A stretch of 55,628 nucleotides of DNA, taken from positions 1 to 55,628 of the forward strand of contig CAYUIS010000014.1 of assembly GCA_964444825.1 (NCBI GenBank), read 5' to 3'. The notes beneath the pieces are model-generated. The model saw only the letters and a program-made list of their open reading frames with translations, ran no database searches and had not been told where the DNA came from. This document shows positions 43,741 through 52,132 of this stretch, piece after piece. This DNA comes from CAYUIS01 sp964444825 (GTDB lineage Bacteria > Chloroflexota > Anaerolineae > B4-G1). Position numbers and translations under genes: made by a program. How positions within the stretch are numbered: the stretch's first letter is position 1; every line of letters starts with the position of its first letter.

Positions 43741-44988
43741 GTGGATACAGAGTCAAACCTGAACCGTGATATCCCGGTACTGGACTGGTCGCCCTATCTC
43801 TCTGAACGAGCACAAGGGATGACCAGTTCTGTCATCCGAGAACTCCTAAAGCTGACCCAGGAACCGGATATTATATCCTTCGCAGGAGGGCTGCCTGCGC
43901 CGGAACTCTTTCCATTGCGCGAGATCGAGGAGGCCTGCCGCTACATCATCCGCAAGGAAGGCACAAAGGCCCTTCAATACAGCGCCACCGAGGGACATCC
44001 GCCACTCAAGGATTATCTGGCCACTGCAATGCACAAGTATGGTGTGCCCGCCGTTCCAGGGAACATCCTGTTGACCAACGGGTCGCAACAGGCCCTGGAC
44101 TTGATAGGCAAGCTCTTTATAAATCCTGGAGACTTTGTGCTCACGGGTCGCCCCACCTATCTGGGAGCAATCCAGGCCTGGAGAGCATACCAGGCCAGAT
44201 TCCACACGGTCAATCTCGACGATGACGGTATGGTGGTCAGCGAGATCGAACACGCATATAAAAAGGCAGTCGCCGATTCTGGTCGACCTCCCAGGTTCAT
44301 TTATGTCCTTCCGAACTTTCACAATCCTGCCGGCACAACCCTGCCGCTGGAACGACGTCACCGGTTGGCTGAGGTCGCCGCCGCCCTGGACTTGCCCGTC
44401 ATTGAGGATGATCCCTATGGCGAGTTGCGATACGAGGGCGAGGATATTCCGCCCATCTGCACCACCATCCCCGAGCGCACCATCTACCTGGGCACCTTCT
44501 CAAAGACTATGGCTCCTGGGCTGCGGCTGGGCTGGATCGTCTGTCCCGAAGTTCTGATGGAGCGTTTCCTCCAGGCCAAACAAGGTTCCGATCTGCACAC
44601 AGGCACGCTTGTACAGTATGTTGCCAGTGATATCTGTGAGCGAGGTCTGCTCAAGCCGCACGTGAGGCAACTGCGCAAGGTGTACAAAGAGCGCCGTGAC
44701 ACTATGCTGGACGCTTTGGCCGAGTTCTGGCCAGCAGGTTCCAGTTGGACCCATCCCCAGGGTGGTCTGTTTCTTTGGGCCCGAGTGCCCGAGTCTATTG
44801 ACACAAACGAGTTCTTCAAACTGGCGCTGGCGCAAAGAGTCGCCTACGTGCCAGGGATCAGTTTCTATCCCAATCGCGACGGAGGACACAACGCGATGCG
44901 GCTCAACTTTTCCTTCTCATCACCAGACCTCATCGTACAAGGCATTCAAAGATTGGGAACAGCTCTCAAGAACGCTCTGACTGAGTAA
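43741..44988 (+). CDS. PLP-dependent aminotransferase (class I, LysN/aminoadipate type)
   Basis: This enzyme of about 415 residues has fold-type I PLP motifs: TNGSQQALDL (phosphate-binding), YVLPNFHNPAG, EDDPYGELRY and the PLP Lys in TFSKTMAPGLRLGW. The N-terminus (MTSSVIRELLKLTQ, ISFAGGLPAPELFP) is that of the 2-aminoadipate/MocR-related aminotransferases. No GntR domain is present. I chose GTG 43741 because CAGGAGG lies just upstream; the longer frame from 43597 has poor coding character. The substrate is probably an aromatic, branched or 2-aminoadipate-type amino acid. Confidence 0.9.
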   Translation: MDTESNLNRDIPVLDWSPYLSERAQGMTSSVIRELLKLTQEPDIISFAGGLPAPELFPLREIEEACRYIIRKEGTKALQYSATEGHPPLKDYLATAMHKYGVPAVPGNILLTNGSQQALDLIGKLFINPGDFVLTGRPTYLGAIQAWRAYQARFHTVNLDDDGMVVSEIEHAYKKAVADSGRPPRFIYVLPNFHNPAGTTLPLERRHRLAEVAAALDLPVIEDDPYGELRYEGEDIPPICTTIPERTIYLGTFSKTMAPGLRLGWIVCPEVLMERFLQAKQGSDLHTGTLVQYVASDICERGLLKPHVRQLRKVYKERRDTMLDALAEFWPAGSSWTHPQGGLFLWARVPESIDTNEFFKLALAQRVAYVPGISFYPNRDGGHNAMRLNFSFSSPDLIVQGIQRLGTALKNALTE

Positions 44989-45180
44989 CGTCCAGTACTG
45001 CAACCTGGGCGGCTCCCCCTCACGTGGAGATTGTTGGGTCGGGTCGTCAAGCCTGACGCCCAGCGCCCCTCAGCCCTGAAGACCCAATTCAGGACTGGCC
45101 CAGACTCTGCGACGCTGCCTTTTACCCTGCGACTTGGAGCACTCACCCGTCCTCAGCGGCAACAAGAGGGGAATGTGTTC

Positions 45181-45209
45181 TTGCCCCTTTGTTGTAGTGA
45201 GAGTATACT
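45181..45209 (+). promoter_or_regulatory. Probable promoter of the STAND/SARP regulator gene
   Basis: TTGCCC (45181-45186) and TATACT (45204-45209) with a 17-bp spacer lie 49 bp before the TTG start. The rest of 44989-45258 shows nothing else. Confidence 0.5.
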
Positions 45210-45258
45210 TTGGGAAGTCATAAAAACCAGCAAGAGTCTTGAATAGGAGTTCTTCCCG

Positions 45259-48200
45259 TTGCCCGTGTCCGAACCGTCTCTCGTTCGCTACAAGATACAG
45301 AGGCCCACCGCCGCTGGCCTGCTACATCGTCCCCGGCTGTGCCAGGAGATCGAGCGAGGACTGGACTGCAAACTGACCATTATCTCCGCCCCAGCGGGGT
45401 ATGGCAAGACATCGGCGCTCATCGATTTTGCGCAACAAAGTGCAGTGCCCGTGTGCTGGTACACCGCCGACGAACGCGACCGTGACCTCGGCATATTCGT
45501 CCACTACCTATCAGGCGCTATCCGCGAGCAGTTTCCCAGATTTGATACACAACTCCTGGCAGGACCGACATTCGACCCCGATGACGCTTTTCAAGATCCC
45601 GCCACAATAGCGGGAGAGTTCAGCAATCAGGTCTCAGAGATCGACACCCCCTTCGTGTTAGTATTGGATAACTTTGAGGCAGTAGATGGGACCTCTGGCA
45701 TCAGAGCCTTTGTGCACCGCCTGTTGGATGTGTTGCCGTTCAATTGCCACCTTATGATAGGCAGCCGCGTCTTGCCAGACGTTCCCATCGCCCAGTTGGT
45801 AGCCAAGCAGCAGCTTGTCGGCCTAGCGGATCGAGATCTCCAGTTCACACCGCGCGAGATACAGAGCCTTCTGCATCTATCACAGATCGAGATAACCGAG
45901 GATCAGGCAGCTACGCTCGCAGCCAATTCTGAAGGTTGGATCACTGGTATCCTGCTGCTCGCCAGCAGGCTCCGTAAAGAGGCCCAAGCGATCCTCGAGG
46001 ATGGAGAGCAGGCCACTGCAGAGACCTACAGCTTCTTGATTCAGGAGGTGTTACTTCAACAACCTCCCGATATTCAGCATTTCCTATGCACATCAGCTAT
46101 CCTACGGGAGATATCACCACGCTTGTGTCGCCAGATTCTGCAGATCAGCGAATCAGAGGCTTTGCTAGCGGAGGTAGAGCGACGCAACCTCTTTGTCATT
46201 CGTTTTGGGGAAGTCGGTGGAGCCACCTATCGCTATCATAACCTTTTCCGCGATTTCCTGCTTGAACAGCTAGACCAGCGCGATCCGACCAGTAGCATGC
46301 ATCTCCACCAGCGCGCAGCAGCATTCTTCGAAGAGGCCGATCAAATCGAGGAAGCAGTCTACCACTACACTGCCGCCAAAGCTTATCCACAGGCAACGCT
46401 GCTGATGGAGCGGGTGGCCCTGGAGTGGTTCACTCGGGGACGTGTTGAGACTCTGCTTCGTTGGGCAAGCAGACTGCCCGACGAAGTGAAACCACAGTCG
46501 CCCCGCCTACTACTGTATCAAAGCAAAGTACTTACCGACCGCTACGACTTTGAAAAAGCGCGCCTTGCTCTCGCGCACGCCGAAACAGGTTTCGCTGCTC
46601 GAGCGGATACTGACTGTCTGGCCAAGGTCCATAACCAGCGTGCGACACTGGCATTCTTCGCAGGCCAATATGGCGATACCATAGCGGAAGCAAAAGCAGC
46701 GTCTGGTCTACTGAGACAGGAGGAGGTGATTGAGAGAGCGCACGCACAACGCCACATAGGTAGAGCCCAGGTAGGCCTTGGTCGCTTCAGCGAAGGAGTC
46801 GACAGGCTCGGGGAGGCATTGGCGCTATACCGACGAGTGAATAGCCTGTACGATGTGGTCAATCTGCTGCGGGATCTCGTCCAACCGCTGACTGCCCTAG
46901 GTCGCTTGGATGAGGTTAACGCACACTTGAATGAGGCGTTGAGGATCGGGCGACGTTTGGGCGCTCCCACACAACTTGCTGGCGTACTCAACGAGCTGGG
47001 TTGGGTGCGCCACTTGGGCGGCCAATACCAAGACGCCCTTGCGCTGTATGAGGAGGGTTTGGCAGCAGCGCGACGCGGAGGAGATTTGAGATACCAGGCC
47101 TATATCGCCGCAGGAATGGCAGACATCTTTCGTGACATCGGAGCCTACGACCGCGCCGAACCACTCTACAGCGCGAGCTGGAAGATAGCACGGGAACGCG
47201 AGCCAGGTCTGGCAGTCTATATCCTCTTGGCACAAGCAGACATGTACCGATGGCGGAACGACTATGCTCAGTCGCTCCTCTTGCTCGACCACGCCCGCCA
47301 ACTTGCCGATAACAAGGGACTGGACTACGAGAGGCGCGGACTACTGCCCGTAAGCGAAGGCATCACGCTGGTCGAGAATGGCGAGGTTGTGACAGGACTA
47401 CAAGAACTTGTCGAAGGCATCCGCTACCTGGAGCAGCGGCGTGCCAAGCGAGACCTGGCGCGTGCGCGTTTCCTATTGGCCCAGGCCCACTACCTGACCG
47501 GCGACAGGCCTCAGGCCATCGTGTGGCTAGACCAGGCGATGAGCCTGGCACAGGAGGTCGGCACTTTTCAATTCGCCGTCACAGAGGGGCAACATGCCGA
47601 GGGGCTCTTGAGACTTGGAAGCGCCAAAAAACGCACCGCCTGCGATGTGGTCATTGATGGGATTGAACAGTTGCGTGCCTTTGCAAGGGAACAGAGAAGG
47701 GCTACTTCGGAAGCAGAGCCGAGCATGGTAGGCCACCTGGAGATCTACACCCTGGGCACTGGACACATTGTACTAGATGGACACGAAATCCCTGCGTCGG
47801 AGTGGCGAACGGCTACAGCCAAGGAATTGTTCTTCTATCTCCTGTTTCACGGGCCCTTGGAACGGGATACGATAGGAGCTGCATTCTGGCCCGAGCTGTC
47901 ACCCAAGAAGGTTACAAACCGGTTTCACACCGCCCTGTTTCGGATGCGCAGTGCTCTGGGCAGCGACGCAGTTGTGGTTGAGAATGGAAGATACCATCTG
48001 GGAAACCTGGACTATTGGCTGGATGTCGACGAGTTCAAGTCCTTGATCGAGCGGGCCCGTCTCTTGCCAACTCACGACTGGCAGGCAGAGAACCTCTGGC
48101 AACGTGCAGTTGCATTATACCAAGGTGATTTCCTGCCTGAGGCAGAGCAGGTCTGGTGCGTCCCTATGCGAGAGACGATTCGGGACATGCACATCGAGGC

Positions 48201-48459
48201 ACTGATTGGCGTAGGACAGTGTCATGAGGCACGAAGCGAGTTCGAGGAAGCAACTCGGTGGTACAGACGGGGTTTGGAGATAGATGAACTCCGGGAAGAC
48301 ATTCACCGACGTATCATGCAATGCTTTGCTAGTACGGGGCAGCGCGCCAGCGCCCTAGTCCAATACCGTCGCTGCCAGGAAGTGCTGAGGAGGGAGATGA
48401 ACACCGAACCCTCTGAAGAGACAAACCTGTTGTATGCCCAGATAGCCGGAAAGGGATAG
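45259..48459 (+). CDS. MalT-like STAND ATPase fused to a SARP/BTAD transcriptional activator
   Basis: This 1066-residue regulator has an N-terminal NTPase domain with Walker A SAPAGYGKT (about 43-51) and Walker B-like FVLVLDNFE, a winged-helix region with LAANSEGWITGI, a long TPR-type repeat array (about 380-800) and a C-terminal SARP module (about 823-1066: an OmpR-like DNA-binding domain followed by the BTAD repeats). MalT itself ends in a LuxR helix-turn-helix, which is absent here. Start TTG 45259 is used (TAGGAG upstream). It would be an inducer- and ATP-controlled activator, and the peptide genes that follow are its most obvious targets. Confidence 0.88.
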   Translation: MPVSEPSLVRYKIQRPTAAGLLHRPRLCQEIERGLDCKLTIISAPAGYGKTSALIDFAQQSAVPVCWYTADERDRDLGIFVHYLSGAIREQFPRFDTQLLAGPTFDPDDAFQDPATIAGEFSNQVSEIDTPFVLVLDNFEAVDGTSGIRAFVHRLLDVLPFNCHLMIGSRVLPDVPIAQLVAKQQLVGLADRDLQFTPREIQSLLHLSQIEITEDQAATLAANSEGWITGILLLASRLRKEAQAILEDGEQATAETYSFLIQEVLLQQPPDIQHFLCTSAILREISPRLCRQILQISESEALLAEVERRNLFVIRFGEVGGATYRYHNLFRDFLLEQLDQRDPTSSMHLHQRAAAFFEEADQIEEAVYHYTAAKAYPQATLLMERVALEWFTRGRVETLLRWASRLPDEVKPQSPRLLLYQSKVLTDRYDFEKARLALAHAETGFAARADTDCLAKVHNQRATLAFFAGQYGDTIAEAKAASGLLRQEEVIERAHAQRHIGRAQVGLGRFSEGVDRLGEALALYRRVNSLYDVVNLLRDLVQPLTALGRLDEVNAHLNEALRIGRRLGAPTQLAGVLNELGWVRHLGGQYQDALALYEEGLAAARRGGDLRYQAYIAAGMADIFRDIGAYDRAEPLYSASWKIAREREPGLAVYILLAQADMYRWRNDYAQSLLLLDHARQLADNKGLDYERRGLLPVSEGITLVENGEVVTGLQELVEGIRYLEQRRAKRDLARARFLLAQAHYLTGDRPQAIVWLDQAMSLAQEVGTFQFAVTEGQHAEGLLRLGSAKKRTACDVVIDGIEQLRAFAREQRRATSEAEPSMVGHLEIYTLGTGHIVLDGHEIPASEWRTATAKELFFYLLFHGPLERDTIGAAFWPELSPKKVTNRFHTALFRMRSALGSDAVVVENGRYHLGNLDYWLDVDEFKSLIERARLLPTHDWQAENLWQRAVALYQGDFLPEAEQVWCVPMRETIRDMHIEALIGVGQCHEARSEFEEATRWYRRGLEIDELREDIHRRIMQCFASTGQRASALVQYRRCQEVLRREMNTEPSEETNLLYAQIAGKG

Positions 48460-48500
48460 AGAAATTGGATTGAGATTCCCACTCAATTGCTTCGACACGA

Positions 48501-48524
48501 ATGAGGCTGCCTCGGCAGCCTCAT
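48501..48524 (+). terminator. Hairpin after the regulator gene
   Basis: A perfect 10-bp stem (48501-48510 with 48515-48524), CTCG loop and short T-containing tail lie 41 bp after the stop. It separates the regulator from the peptide genes. Confidence 0.65.
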
Positions 48525-48595
48525 TTGCGTATGTAAGAGATTTGTAAGAGCAATGTGGTATACTACTACTATACAAGTCCTGTGAGGAGGCAAAA

Positions 48596-48784
48596 ATGAA
48601 CAACAAACGTAGGAGATTGACTGTGATGCTGATGTCCCTGATACTGCTTATAGCCTTGGCTCTTGGTGCCGCGGCTCCTGCTGCAGCAGTAAGCAGCATA
48701 GAATTCGGGCCCAGTGGGATCGAAGTGTGGGATGGCATGCATGGATTGCTCTGCCCCAGTGCTGGAGGCAGCAGCGGTACATAG
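48596..48784 (+). CDS. Small secreted peptide (signal peptide plus short mature part)
   Basis: This 62-residue frame has a basic start (MNNKRRRLT), a long hydrophobic core and a signal-peptidase I site after APAAA (about residue 31). That leaves a mature peptide of about 31 residues with a single Cys and a Gly/Ser-rich end. TGAGGAGG lies 9 nt upstream of ATG, a strong SD. It matches no family I know. It is the first of four closely spaced genes behind the STAND/SARP regulator and could be a secreted signal or effector peptide. Confidence 0.6.
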   Translation: MNNKRRRLTVMLMSLILLIALALGAAAPAAAVSSIEFGPSGIEVWDGMHGLLCPSAGGSSGT

Positions 48785-48796
48785 GAAAACGAACCA

Positions 48797-49015
48797 ATGC
48801 CCACACGCACAATTGACACAGTGATCTGGAGGGCCTTGACCGATCCTGATTTCCAAGCGAGGCTACTGAACGGACACCGAGCAGAGCTGTTGGCAACGCT
48901 CAAAATGACAGACGTGGAACGACAAGCAGTGTTGTCTGTGGAAGCTGACTCTTTGGAGTCTTTCGCCGAAGCGCTCTGTTCTCCCTTGGAGATCGCATAC
49001 TCTCCGGTCGTCTGA
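48797..49015 (+). CDS. NHLP-clan-like small peptide 1
   Basis: This 72-residue protein begins MPTRTIDTVIWRALTDPDF and resembles the leader-peptide-like proteins of the nitrile-hydratase-leader (NHLP) clan, such as the Os1348 group named from Chloroflexota. Family knowledge is from memory. It aligns without gaps to the next peptide over about 52 residues with about 20 identities. After the ADSLESFAEALC helix end there is a 14-residue tail (SPLEIAYSPVV) but no Gly-Gly cleavage site. It may be a RiPP precursor or a carrier-type protein. It lies 12 bp after the secreted-peptide gene. Confidence 0.6.
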   Translation: MPTRTIDTVIWRALTDPDFQARLLNGHRAELLATLKMTDVERQAVLSVEADSLESFAEALCSPLEIAYSPVV

Positions 49016-49044
49016 ACTACAGGCACACGGCTGCAAGGAGTTGC

Positions 49045-49278
49045 TTGCTTGTCCATCAACAACCTTCTACTATGTCGCTAGAGGCAATTCAGGCGCTCAT
49101 TGGCGCTGCCCTGTTGGACCGCGAGTTCTGCGAGAGATTACTAGGGGAGAGATCCCCTGCCCTTCTGGCAGAGTTCGAACTCACCGAAGAGGAGTCGGGA
49201 GTTGTCCGTGCTACCCAGGCTGACTCTATCAAGGAGTTTGCGCTGAGGGTGTATGAACAACTGACGGCAAGTGACTGA
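49045..49278 (+). CDS. NHLP-clan-like small peptide 2
   Basis: A paralogue of the preceding peptide: SLEAIQALIGAALLDREF, LLAEFELTEEESG and ADSIKEFALRV correspond to the same positions in peptide 1. The frame opens with TTG 49045, 4 nt after AAGGAG; ATG 49072 is closer to where the conserved region begins but has no SD. There is essentially no tail after the conserved domain. The stop overlaps the start of the next gene by 8 bp, so the two are translationally coupled. Confidence 0.6.
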   Translation: MLVHQQPSTMSLEAIQALIGAALLDREFCERLLGERSPALLAEFELTEEESGVVRATQADSIKEFALRVYEQLTASD

Positions 49279-50074
49279 ATTGTCTTCGACTCAGATTCCC
49301 TTGCCTGTGGGGGTTTATGCCATGTCGCCTCCGAGTGGTGCAGAGACCGCATATCATACTGACACGCCCGCCGCACAGGCTCTCAAACCAGACCTATTCC
49401 TGGTTGAGTGCCTTGCGTGGGGGATTCTGCGGGCCCATAGCATTGAAGAACCTCCAGTACCTGTGCGGGACTTGGTTGAGGACACAATTCCGGTCTTTGA
49501 CAACCTGACCCTTCTCGAGATGAATCTAGGGCTGTACAGAGCTGCCTACAGATCGTGCATGGACGGCTCCCGTGTGATAGTAATCGACCCCACGGCCTCC
49601 CCCGACGTCCAGCGGGAAGGTATAGCTCGAGAGTTATACGTCGCGTTCTGCCGGTCCGCCCGCGGGGCTGAACTCGCTTGGCCACGGCGCAGCCAGCCTC
49701 GTACCCATTGCGATTTTTTCGCGCGATGTCTACTCACGCCCGCCCGGTGGGTTCAACGAGCCTGCGCTCGGAACGTGCCCGTGGAGGGGTTGGCTGCTCG
49801 CTTCGGCGTGTCAATTGAACTGATGGCCCGGCGTCTGAACGAGGTGAACCTCCCCCACACCGACCACGGCGACTCTGAATCGCTCGCCAACACCATGTTC
49901 TCCCTAGAAGAACCCTGGCGCGGACGATTCCTGGAGCTGGTGACCGCGATGGTCACGAGCAAAGAAAAAGCACGGGAGCACCCTTCGCAGAAACAGGTGT
50001 CCACCTGGCTGAGTGCCAGCCCAGGCCTGTATCAAGATATAAGATATCTACTCAACGCGTGGCAGAGTCCCTAG
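49271..50074 (+). CDS. ImmA/IrrE-like protein without the zinc-binding histidines
   Basis: This 267-residue protein has a middle part that follows the ImmA/IrrE peptidase pattern: RVIVIDPTASPDVQREGIAREL, then CDFFARCLLTPARWV, and a helical unit FGVSIELMARRLNEV like the IrrE domain that follows the protease. In active members the helix reads HExxH; here it is RELYV, so both metal-binding His are gone while the Glu remains. It is therefore probably a sensor or DNA/protein-binding pseudo-enzyme. The GTG start overlaps the previous stop. It is the last gene of the peptide cassette. Confidence 0.6.
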   Translation: MTELSSTQIPLPVGVYAMSPPSGAETAYHTDTPAAQALKPDLFLVECLAWGILRAHSIEEPPVPVRDLVEDTIPVFDNLTLLEMNLGLYRAAYRSCMDGSRVIVIDPTASPDVQREGIARELYVAFCRSARGAELAWPRRSQPRTHCDFFARCLLTPARWVQRACARNVPVEGLAARFGVSIELMARRLNEVNLPHTDHGDSESLANTMFSLEEPWRGRFLELVTAMVTSKEKAREHPSQKQVSTWLSASPGLYQDIRYLLNAWQSP

Positions 50075-50108
50075 TACGCGTGGGCATAAATACCAAACCG
50101 GTTCTGTG

Positions 50109-50204
50109 CTCGCCAGGGATCGTCAGATCCCGGCTTTGCGCGGCGAGAACGCCGCTTCAGACGGGGATCTGAAAGTCTGTCCTGAGTCTGTCAAAGGAAT
50201 CCCC
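50109..50204 (+). ncRNA. Switch-like alternative hairpins downstream of the peptide cassette
   Basis: Three exclusive pairings share segments. First, CTCGCC (50109-50114)/GGCGAG (50142-50147) encloses GGGATC/GATCCC (50116-50121/50126-50131). Second, CAGATCCC (50124-50131)/GGGATCTG (50164-50171) encloses GCGGCG/CGCCGC (50140-50145/50150-50155). Third, GGGGAT (50163-50168) pairs with ATCCCC (50199-50204). This is the pattern of an attenuator or riboswitch-like element, although no known class is recognised. Confidence 0.45.
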
Positions 50205-50236
50205 TTCGAGCAGGGACCAGATGCTCATTGTGTGGT

Positions 50237-50640
50237 GCGCGCGTGGAGCGCGGGCTGCCGGGCGCTTTTGCGTTCCTGGTGAGAGTCCTCGGAAAGTCGG
50301 AGACTGAAGGTACCCGAGAGAGGCGGGAAGCGCTAGAGAAGCATGAAGTGAGAACGAAGCATAGCAGGAAGCGTGGCTGAAGCCTGGAAAGGCTCAAAAT
50401 CACGTCACCAGCACGTTAACAAGGCAGAAGGAAACAGCCGCAGTGAGCGATTCACTCGGCAAGAAGAGAGATCGGTCGCAAGAGCAGGCGAGGTCTAGTT
50501 CAGGCGATGAGGAACGTGAGCCAGCCAGGCATCAATGTGCTGACACATAGCAGCCAGCATCAAACGAAAGAACCACCGGTCACGGCCAGCGGTGCGGATT
50601 TGCAGGAGAGCGCAGTCACACTTCGGTGACGTGACGCGGT
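50237..50640 (+). ncRNA. Candidate large structured RNA
   Basis: This gene-free stretch is rich in short stems: AGCC/GGCT around 50390, a 9-bp GCCG-AGTGA hairpin at about 50437-50460, ATGTG/CACAT at 50535-50548, CACCG/CGGTG at about 50573-50594 and a GTCAC/GTGAC stem with a UUCG-type loop at about 50615-50630. The joining segments are purine- and A-rich on the plus strand, which favours a plus-strand transcript. The beginning GTGCGCGCGTGGAGCGC and UGGUGAGAGUCC recall the 5' domain of group II introns, but no domain V or intron-encoded protein is present. Confidence 0.4.
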
Positions 50641-50659
50641 CGAGGGTTTTTCTGAGCAA

Positions 50660-50682
50660 GGCAGGTGGGGATCTTCCCTGCC
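50660..50682. terminator. Hairpin at the end of the structured region
   Basis: GGCAGG (50660-50665) pairs with CCTGCC (50677-50682), 35 bp from the stop of the minus-strand glycosylphosphotransferase. It may terminate that gene or the structured RNA. Confidence 0.4.
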
Positions 50683-50716
50683 CGCATTATTTCCTAGTCC
50701 ACTCTCACAAAGCAGT

Positions 50717-52132
50717 TCAGAAGGCGCCACTCCCAAACAGTACCTGGGGGATAGTGCGCAGCAGTATCTTGAAATCCAGCCACAGGGACCAGTTCTCAAT
50801 ATAGTAGATATCGAGCAGGACCATTTCATCAAAACTGAGCAGACTGCGCCCACTGACCTGCCATAGCCCTGTCATACCTGGGCGCGTCTCCAAACGCCGC
50901 TTGTGCCACTCCTGGTAGCCTTCTACTTCGGGCGGAATCGGCGGTCGAGGCCCCACCAGGCTCATCTCCCCGCGTAGCACGTTCCAGAATTGGGGCAACT
51001 CGTCGAGGCTGGTACGTCTGAGGAATCGACCTACCTGGGTCAGACGTGGGTCATCGTGGATCTTGAACAGAGGCCCATCCGCCTCATTCAATTCACGCAG
51101 ATGCTCCAACTCAGTCTCGGCACCCTCGACCATCGACCGGAACTTGTATATCTTGAACAGCTTCCCACCCACCCCCACGCGGGTCTGGGTAAAGATCACC
51201 GGCCCCGGAGAGTTGAGCCTAATGGCCAGTGCAATAAGAGCCAGCAATGGGAGTCCCAGTGTGAGCCCCATTAGTGCTCCAACAACATCGACCCCTCGCT
51301 TGACCAGCCGTGCCTCTTGCCCAAGACCAACCTTCCGCACACCAATCAGGGGCACCCCACCCAGGTCGTTCACATCCACTTGGCTAAGGCTCATCTGAAA
51401 GAGGTCGGGTACAATACGCGCGCTCACGTGCCAGTGCTCACATTCGCGAACGACGGCAAGTATCTTGCGGTGATACATCCACGGCAACGTGATAATCACC
51501 TCATCCACCTGCTGTTCGCCGATTATCTTTGAGACATTGTCCAGCCCACCCAGCGCCTTGAATCGACCAATGTCGGTCTGTCCCTTTCGCGGATTGTCAT
51601 CTACGAAGCCCAGGATTCGGTAGCCCAACTCAGGCCTGGCTACCATCGTGCGCATCACAGTGCGTCCCACCTCACCAGCGCCCACAATGATGACACGGGA
51701 CACTCCGATACCCTGGGCATACCGACGGCTGGCGATCCATCCCTGAACAACCCGGGATAGCGCCAACAAGATAGCAGAGATCACCCCTGCCTCTATGAGC
51801 AGCAGGCGCGAATACTGAAGCGGCTGCAGGACAAACGTGATCGCCAGAATGACCACCACCGACTTGGCCATAGCGTTGACGATACGGTAAACCTGGTCCA
51901 GCCACTGCTGCGCACGCCAGGATAGATAGACCCGATCCGTTTGGAAGGCCAGGAGCATCAGTAAGGTGAACACGAGACCAAAGGGCAAGTAAGCCGACAG
52001 TGGATGGTCGTAGCTGAGATCCCGGAACCATCGAAGCTCGTGCCGTATCCAGTACGCTATCACCATACTGAGTCCGATCAACACGACGTCGGAGGCTATG
52101 ACCCACCAAGGCGCTTTACGACCTGGCTTCAC
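50717..52132 (-). CDS. Polyprenyl-phosphate glycosylphosphotransferase (WcaJ/exopolysaccharide type)
   Basis: This membrane enzyme of about 471 residues starts polysaccharide synthesis by moving a sugar-1-phosphate to undecaprenyl phosphate. It has four N-terminal membrane helices, a Rossmann-like CoA-binding fold (VIIVGAGEVGRTV) and a fifth hydrophobic segment (DVVGALMGLTLGLPLL). The catalytic domain follows, with FKIYKFRSM, RRTSLDELPQFWNVL, VGPRPP and RPGMTGLWQVSGR. GTG 52132 with AGGGAGA upstream is preferred; the frame extends to 52225 and would then overlap the glycosyltransferase more deeply. It follows the GT4 gene in one operon. Confidence 0.9.
   Translation of the reverse strand: MKPGRKAPWWVIASDVVLIGLSMVIAYWIRHELRWFRDLSYDHPLSAYLPFGLVFTLLMLLAFQTDRVYLSWRAQQWLDQVYRIVNAMAKSVVVILAITFVLQPLQYSRLLLIEAGVISAILLALSRVVQGWIASRRYAQGIGVSRVIIVGAGEVGRTVMRTMVARPELGYRILGFVDDNPRKGQTDIGRFKALGGLDNVSKIIGEQQVDEVIITLPWMYHRKILAVVRECEHWHVSARIVPDLFQMSLSQVDVNDLGGVPLIGVRKVGLGQEARLVKRGVDVVGALMGLTLGLPLLALIALAIRLNSPGPVIFTQTRVGVGGKLFKIYKFRSMVEGAETELEHLRELNEADGPLFKIHDDPRLTQVGRFLRRTSLDELPQFWNVLRGEMSLVGPRPPIPPEVEGYQEWHKRRLETRPGMTGLWQVSGRSLLSFDEMVLLDIYYIENWSLWLDFKILLRTIPQVLFGSGAF

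Noticed and set aside
50174..50204. CCTGAGTCTGTCAAAGG as a member of a known CCTGAGCCTGTCGAAGG-type dispersed repeat
   Set aside because: The likeness is partial and I cannot count copies elsewhere; only one occurrence was noticed in this window, so no repeat family is claimed.
50237..50640. RNase P RNA or tmRNA
   Set aside because: The conserved GAGGAAAGUCC element of RNase P RNA and the tRNA-like ends and tag reading frame of tmRNA are absent.
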